A DNA stretch of 64,000 bases from Combretum micranthum (lineage: Eukaryota; Streptophyta; Magnoliopsida; Myrtales; Combretaceae). Location of the stretch: positions 434,001 to 498,000 of the forward strand of contig JAMXBD010000173.1 of assembly GCA_024138025.1 (NCBI GenBank), read 5' to 3'. Positions 57,330 through 64,000 of this stretch are shown piece by piece; within the stretch, counting starts at the first letter, position 1, and each line of letters begins with the position of its first letter. The notes under the pieces were generated by a model. The model saw nothing but the letters and a program-made list of their open reading frames with translations. It ran no database searches and was not told the origin of the DNA. The position numbers and the translations under genes were made by a program.

Positions 57330-59128
57330 ACCCCTAAACCAATTTCTCTTTTTGAAATGGACGCTTTTCATGTTTTCCTCGGCACCATTTCTATTTAATT
57401 TTAGAATCAAACGGTATCTTAATTCTTAAACTATCCTATGATGTCATTATAATATCTATATTTAATTTTAACCATTACTTCTACATGATATTTTATGGGA
57501 TAAGGAAAAAAACAATTTTTTTAATAAAAAATCACTAAAGTGCCTTTACATAAAAAATAATACAAAAATTAGATAAGTTGAATTGCTTTTTCTAAGGGAT
57601 TAATTTTTGAATGGTAATGAATTTGTCTTCTAAAAATATAAGTTTAATGCAATTTTAATGTCTCTTTGAAAGCTAGTTCAAGATAAGTCCAATAAATTAT
57701 CTCTTAAAAAAAGAGTTTAATAGGAACAAATTCAATTTATTTATTTTTAAGATTATTTATTATTTGGTACACTTTTATAATAATATTTTTTTCCTTTACC
57801 CGTTATTTAAGAAAAATATAGACCATCCATGTCCAATTACTTTTACTTTTTTTTTTTTTTCCTTATCTATCCATTCACCAGAACAATAAGACACTACACC
57901 CACAAGAAACGACAAACAAATCCAAGAGCAACAAAATGGCAATTCAGTAAATATAAAATGGGAGGGTATCCTCCAGCTCCAGAAATCATTGACCAGTCGC
58001 CTTTGACCAGTCTTTTTGGATAGTGCCATACCTGTTTCTCAGAGTACCTTGTCAGATGTGCTTTCAGAAGAAAAAAAAAAATAAAGAAAAAAAACCACAG
58101 AACCAAAGTTTTTATATTTCCTTTCTTTTCCTACCTCATTAATGATGCAATGCTCACATTCACCCAACCCCTACCACCATCGACAGAAATTCATCCTTTC
58201 ATTTGCTTTGGAACAGCTTTTTCATGAAGTGGGATATACGGTTTCCTTTCTATTCTGATTGAAAATAATTATGGGTGTATTTAGACATTTATTAAAATTT
58301 TAATTTAGAAAAATCATTATTAATATTAATGAAAACCTCAGATAATATTGCAAAAAATTGTTAGACTAAATTATAGGATAAATTATAAATATTTATATTT
58401 TTATATTGTTTTACATGCCACTAGCATTTTACCTTTAGAATTGTGTGCTTAAACCCTAAAAGATTTTTCTTTCAGGAAAAAAAAAAAAGAGAGGTTAGAC
58501 CCCATTTTATTATTTTACTATTTAACAAAATAATAAAAATACTAAAATTAAAATTAAAATCACGTTAAATTAAGAACAAAATAATGGTGATATAAGAGTA
58601 TTAATCCATTTTTTTGTTAAGACGTAAGGGTCTAAAAAACACAGATTTAGAGATAGAGAAGACTGATCCATCATGGTATTTTTTAAAAATTTATCCTAAA
58701 ATTTAGACATACCAAGCAAAATAATATATAATAAAACAACAATAATGCCGTGATGTGAAAAAAGAAATAGAAAATTGCAACATTGCAAAAGGTTGTGACC
58801 CTTTACTGCAACAAAATTTACACGCAACATACACACGTTTTGACCATTCATTCACGATGAATAGAAATTCTTTATACAAAAATGACATAGGATAATGGTA
58901 CTATAATTTTTAATATCCTGTCCTTGGGAGACATAACAATGATTAATTACTAAAATAAATGAATCTCTTAACACGTTGACATAACCCCAAAAAAAAAAAA
59001 AAGTAATAGAATCAAATCAATGACGATGATGTTATGTACAACGCTAAATAATATTAGATTAAGATATAAATATTTATATATAGCATAAATCAATAATTTA
59101 ATTAATTAATGTAAAATAATAATGGATT
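57330..59128. other. AT-rich spacer downstream of the trihelix gene
   Basis: No gene is supported. Poly-A/T runs occur at 57846-57862, 58070-58095, 58478-58490 and 58987-59002. Short frames at 57796-58106 on both strands overlap each other and lack domains. The part next to 59128 should hold the 3' UTR of the trihelix gene. Confidence 0.5.
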
Positions 59129-60707
59129 TTAACTGGTTGGGGGTTGGTTGTTCTTACTAGAACTAGCCAAAGCATGGATAGAATTAGCAAGCTTATTGAT
59201 AGCATCAACAAGACCACTGATTCCTTGTCGATTGATCTCGGTTTTGGATTCTTCAAGCTTGAGCCTTCTCTCATGCAAGCTCAGTGTCTCTCTATGCCTT
59301 TTTTCCTCTCTCTCATCACATGCTTGTAGTGCTTGTGCTATTATGGAAGCACTCCTAGAGATGGCATTCCCAACATCACTGGATGGTGAATGGATGCTTC
59401 CGCTCACGCCTTCCTCTCCTCCTCCTGCTCCTCTCCTCCTCCTCTTGGCCGGTGAATCCGAGTGCTCGCTTGATTCGGACTCTGAAAAACCGATTTCTCC
59501 TTTCAGATGAAGAGATTGTATTGAGGTTGTTATGCAATAACTTCTTTGGAGTGTGTTTTTTTTTTTTTTTAATTTCTTCTAAAAGCCAATCTTTTGATGT
59601 TTTTATAAATTTTTATGACTTGTAAATTTGATAGGAGGAAATTAGAATAAAATACCAATGAACATAAGGGAATTGATTAGAAGAGAGAAGGACCAAATCG
59701 GGTATGTATCACCCAATTATATCAAATTTTTTAATGTAATTTAAGTAATATAGTCACATTATCCCCTAAGATCATCACAAATTTTATAATTTGTTTATAT
59801 TAAGTGATTAGAAGTCTCTTTATACAAGTGATAAGTAAGAAAGAAAGTCAACGTAAAACTAGTGATCTTAACAGTAAAATCTGAGCATGACATCATGCTT
59901 TCTTGAAAAACAAGGCCATTTGAGAAGGAAATAGATGAAAACATTACCATCACAGGGTGTCGGATGAGACCGCGGTGGCTGAGATGGAGCTACCACTTCC
60001 GGTGCTGGAGGTAGTAGAGCTACCGGAGGAATCACATTTACAGTCGGGGGCATTGTTAGAGAAGGAACATGAGGAGGCAACGAAACTGAAGGTTGCTGTG
60101 CACCTGGTGGTCTCTCTACACGTGGAGTAATGGAAAGAGGCTGAGCCGAAGCCAAAACGTCCCCACCACCACCACCAGCAGAACCAACAACAGCTGGTGG
60201 CTGCATTTGATGAGACTTTTTCTCCACCACCTCCACCAAAGCATCATATATTTGAGGCATCATGTTTGTAGGCAAATTCTTCTCTTTCCTTTCACTCCTC
60301 TCCATTTTCCAATATGGTGTCAAGGTAGATGTGTTAGTGTTGTCACCACCCATTTGCACTACTCTCCTCTCATAGTCTCTAACCTTCTTATAATCTCTCA
60401 TGAGATTGTCCCACTTGTCATTGCATTGGTTCTGGCTTCTGTAGCAATTTTTCTTCCAGCAGTAATCTTCTACCCATTTCCATCTTGGTTCTGAAGGTTT
60501 TGCTGAAGAAGAAGAAGATGATGGTGATCTTATTAGTAATCCTTCAGTAGTAGTTTCTCCTCCGCCTCCTCCACTTGATCTTATCTTCATTCTTCTTTCA
60601 TCATCCATTTTCTTTGCTTCAATTAGTGTCATGGTCTCACTCACTGTCCAGTTGCCTTTCCTGTAATCCCTCATTACAGTACTGTTACCTCCACCTTGAT
60701 CCGCCAT
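59129..60707 (-). CDS. Trihelix (GT factor) transcription factor, ASR3-like group
   Basis: This is a nuclear DNA-binding protein of the plant trihelix family, whose Trp-rich three-helix domain binds GT-type promoter elements. Two exons: 60707-59948 and 59481-59129, joined by a 466-bp GT-AG intron, give 370 residues. The domain spans about 15-117, with GNWTVSETMTLIEAKK (W20), RWKWVEDYC (W76, W78) and CNDKWDNLMRDYKKVRDY (W99). A Gly/Ser loop (about 44-71) separates helices 1 and 2. YWKMERSERKEKNLP (132-146) follows, as in ASR3-like proteins. The middle is Pro-rich (about 195-250). Exon 2 has a basic AKRRRR nuclear-localisation-like run (265-270) and a C-terminal coiled coil (ACDEREEKRHRETLSLHERR on). 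MADQ was chosen over the longer open frame, because the extra residues come from a CT-rich 5' UTR. No damage is seen. Specific targets are unknown. Confidence 0.9.
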
Positions 60708-60850
60708 TATTAGCGCGTCACGGCCACCTACTACACCACAGAAAGAGAGAGATAAAGACAGAGAGAGAGAGAAGGAGAAACAAATCCCGTAATGAGAGAA
60801 ATATAGTGTATTTGTGGAGGGTGGAGGGACATTCGATAGGCCACGTGTAA
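60708..60850 (-). promoter_or_regulatory. Trihelix gene 5' UTR and core promoter
   Basis: Read on the minus strand, a G-box CACGTG (plus 60842-60847) is followed by a TATA-like CTATATTT (plus 60799-60806). A long CT-repeat leader (plus about 60738-60780, seen as GA-repeat on the plus strand) then runs to the ATG at 60707. G-boxes bind bZIP and bHLH factors, and CT-rich leaders are common in expressed plant genes. The positions fit a transcription start near 60775, but this is inferred. Confidence 0.5.
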
Positions 60851-63800
60851 TTTTAGTACTAATAAAATTTCGTATGCTTAGTAGTAACGGTAGATTATAA
60901 AACATTTAGTACTTATAATTTACATGTAATATATAAAAAATTATCAATATCTATATATCGCTTGTGCATAATACATTATACATGAGATTAGAAATGAATA
61001 ATTAAAAAAATTTTATGATCTGATCAAAATTTTTTTTTTTTGGATTGATTTATCGATTATTTATTACATAAAATTTATATCAATTATAACCATATTGTTA
61101 AAATACATAACATATTAAAAATATATTTATTTTAATTATTAAATGATTGGATAAACGGTATTGTTAATTGGACATAAAAGTTCCCGGATAATTTCTGCGT
61201 GCTGGCAGGGAGAGAGTAATTAAAAGGTAAAGTTGGAGAAATTATTAAATGCTTGAAAAGGAAACTTATGCTCATATCGCGTAAGATTCGGGTCGGAGAT
61301 AATGGATATGGATTTTATGTACAATATCACTTATCAGCTATTACTTTACTACTTACTACGAACTCTACCAGTTAAAGGCTTAGCAGAGCCTATTTTATTT
61401 ATTTAATCTAAACCTGGCCAAAAAGATAAGCGGGTCGGCGGGGGGTTGGGGGAAAGGGGGAAAGAAAAAACATATTTTGTAAACAAGGGTTGAAGAATTT
61501 ATTAGTCAAATTATGCAAAAATACTTGGTAACGCTTTTAAAATTACAAGCATAAATGAGTGGTCATAATTAAAATGTTCTAAATATTAATTGGTCAAGTC
61601 TTTTACAACATTATTTGAACAACTTAAAATCTGTATTTGATAGAACACCAATTTAGGATATATGGGGTAACAATGCAATTATCTCATTAACCCTTGGTCA
61701 CTCTCTAAAGTATTCAAGAATCACAAATTAAAGGAATACAGTGCAAACTCCTAAATTTGAAATATATATGTATGTATATATATTAAATATATGTGTATCA
61801 GTGTTGTGCCTAAACTACATTATGATAAATGATAATTTGGTCAATTTATTCAACCATATTTAAAGATCACTCTTGTGTATGGTTGAAACTGGCAGCTATA
61901 TTATACCCAATCACCTAACTTCTGTAGAATGTTGATGGCTAATCTAGTTATTTGAAGTCTCCTCAGAACAATACCCCATTATCCCAAAATTGAGTTTATA
62001 ACTCTCTTTCTTGTTTCAAGTGTGGTGTGTGTTTGGACATTGAACTAAAAACCCAACTCTGCTAATCCCATTTTTATCAGTATCCATCTCGCTTGAATTT
62101 TGATCAAGCCAAAAGATGCAATAGAGATGCTAAAAAACACGCACTTATTCATTCAATCAATCACAAATAATGAAGACAAATCCATCTTTCTCTAAATTCA
62201 TGATGTTTTTGCTACAGTTTTCACATGATAAAAAGAGCAAATTTAAAAAAGACAACATGAATAACCATAAGACTAAACAAAACTCTAAATTTGTAGAGAA
62301 AGGAATGACAAAGCTAATGAAAGTCATATTAAAATACCCGAGAAAAACAATAATCCAAAGTCCTAAAGATAATAACCTAACTTAAGAAGCAATCTATGAC
62401 TAACTAATGAGAGGCCTTATTGCAAATTAAAAATGCGTTTTTAAACCTTTATAACAAGAAACAAGGCGGACAAAATTGTTTCGATACATTCTAAATCTTA
62501 CAAAATCTCATAAGAATTAGGTCACACTTCTGATGGACATCGTTTAAATTACATTAGGAGTTTTTATTTCAAACATATTTTTCCACATTTCTATATGTTC
62601 ATCTTCCATTATACTAGGCTGCTTGTTGGAATTCGTCCAGTAAGTGAATTCTATTCACAATCTTGCAAAAACAATATGCATGAAACGTTCTCAAACTTGG
62701 ATAAAAATTCGATCATTCACATCCCATCTCTTGGGTTCAGATGAAAAGATTTATCCAATTCTTATAAGAGGATTAAGAGCATGTACAAAAACAGAAAGAA
62801 AGTTACCCTTAATAAACACACACACATACCCCCCACTACACAAACAAGTACTTCTGGCTAGTGAGATGAGTTGCAATCATATGGCACTTCTCAACGAATA
62901 CTGCTTAATAAATAGATTTTAGATAAGCAAAAGCATATCTTCTCTATTCTTGTTCTAACAACCATGCCATAATCAAGCATCTATTGTATCAAGAGCTCCA
63001 TCATTTCTAGGGTTTCCATGAACAATTTGATCTTTTGCAAATACATGAGAATCTTTCAATGTTTATTGAGATTTCTCTTCAACTTATTTAATTATTCACT
63101 TGTATATATTTAGGTGTATGTATATCAAGTATTATTTCATGTTTTTGTGTTAGATATATTCACATGGCCGGGCATGCTGCTTTCCGGAGATGGTTTTGAC
63201 ATATAAATATAAAAAACACACAAGGTAGAATAAAATAAATGCCAAAACAGTATTCAAAATAGGTTAGTAGAGTTCATTTTATTAAAAATGATGGCTGGCT
63301 CATGGGAGTGATGCTTTTATTTTTTTTTAATTAATGTTTTTATTCTTCTCTTCACATATGGTATATGAGGAGGCAATGAGTTACCTAAAAATCTTCAAAA
63401 TCTCCAAAGTTTAAAGTCAAATCTAAATCTACTTATTCCAGCCACACTGCTCCTCTTGAAGGTGTTTGTGTTGGCATCTTGGTGATAGTGCACATATGGG
63501 TCCTTTCTGCTAGCGTATCTAGACTAGAGAGATTCATCAAAAAAGTGCCAGTCTTGGAGTGCGTTAACGGTGTCTTGTAAATGTATTTGTCAATGATCTA
63601 AAAATATCTTTTATATATTTTTAAATATTAATCATACATTAAAAAATAATAGACAGTTAAAAAAATTTATATAATTTCTCGATAAATACATGTGTAATAT
63701 TCAAGACAACTTAAACTGACAAATGTATAAACCCTAAAAGATTTTACAGTGATAAAGGGCGGGGACACAACACATACATTTAATATACTTATTTTTATTG

Positions 63801-64000
63801 CAGCCCGAAAGATAAATATTTACTATTCCAAAATTAGTATTTTAATTGTGTTACCATCTATTATAACATACTTATATAATTTAATATAAATATTATTCAT
63901 TAAAATTTGTTATATATTTAATCACAATTGATTAAAACAGCAAAATCATGACAACAAATATTGATCCAAACGTTGTTTAAGTGGAAATTGTCACGCTAGG
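60851..64000. other. AT-rich intergenic DNA upstream of the trihelix gene
   Basis: No gene is supported on either strand. Frames at 62170-62385 and 62644-62922 are Lys/Thr-rich without a domain. A G-rich run lies at 61438-61465, a TATATGTATGTATATATA tract at about 61764-61780, and 63620-63660 is A/T-only. Confidence 0.45.

Noticed and set aside
57052..57410. Poly-Tyr and poly-Ile frames on the minus strand
   Set aside because: By-products of the AAT microsatellite.
60708..60905. N-terminal extension of the trihelix frame to 345 codons in exon 1
   Set aside because: The extra residues include a Ser/Leu run from a CT-repeat leader and span the TATA-like element; MADQ at 60707 is the natural start.
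62644..62922. 92-codon plus-strand frame
   Set aside because: No domain, no splice signals, and composition like the surrounding non-coding DNA.
1..64000. tRNA, rRNA or snRNA genes
   Set aside because: I saw no A-box/B-box pair in tRNA context and no rRNA-like block; a covariance-model scan would be needed to exclude small RNA genes.

Overview
The window looks like repeat-rich intergenic DNA from a flowering plant, most likely a eudicot. By eye it is strongly AT-rich. It carries plant retrotransposon relics, a very large CACTA (En/Spm-type) DNA transposon, GT-AG introns, and one convincing host gene, a trihelix transcription factor. I cannot name the species.

Layout. 1-9660: minus-strand retrotransposon wreckage. 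It holds a short LTR with a polypurine tract and primer-binding site (597-990), a 976-bp LTR plus a twice-deleted Ty1/copia gag-pol (991-3040), and a Ty3/gypsy gag relic (3040-7700) split by a further insertion, followed by LTR/leader-like DNA (7860-9660). 9660-14500: mostly unassigned DNA, with a broken gene for a membrane-anchored protein of unknown family (12650-14090, minus). 14500-22100: tandem repeats and LTR-like DNA containing two striking clusters of short palindromes built on TCACG-NN-CGTGA.

22108-51764: one CACTA transposon of 29,657 bp, bounded by CACTACA ends and a TAT target-site duplication. Its first 15.7 kb holds a GC-richer candidate leader exon, a coiled-coil-coding relic, a LINE fragment and a large diverged direct duplication. 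The transposase gene (TNP2-DUF4218-DUF4216 type) follows, interrupted in its fourth exon by a 5,054-bp LTR-like element flanked by GTGCG duplications. Downstream are a TNPA/Transposase_24-type gene of about nine exons and a 3' subterminal array of hairpin-like motifs. Both genes are dead: every in-frame stop I found fits a C-to-T change in CGA or CAG.

51765-64000: AT-rich host DNA with a broken acidic-repeat gene (54416-55200, minus), a dispersed AGCTCGAG-rich repeat, microsatellites, and the intact two-exon trihelix gene (59129-60707, minus) with a TATA-like element and G-box upstream. The two CACTA genes would together mobilise the element: the TNP2-type protein as catalytic transposase and the TNPA-type protein binding the subterminal motifs. 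Here they can only be relics, although a functional copy elsewhere could still act on the preserved ends.
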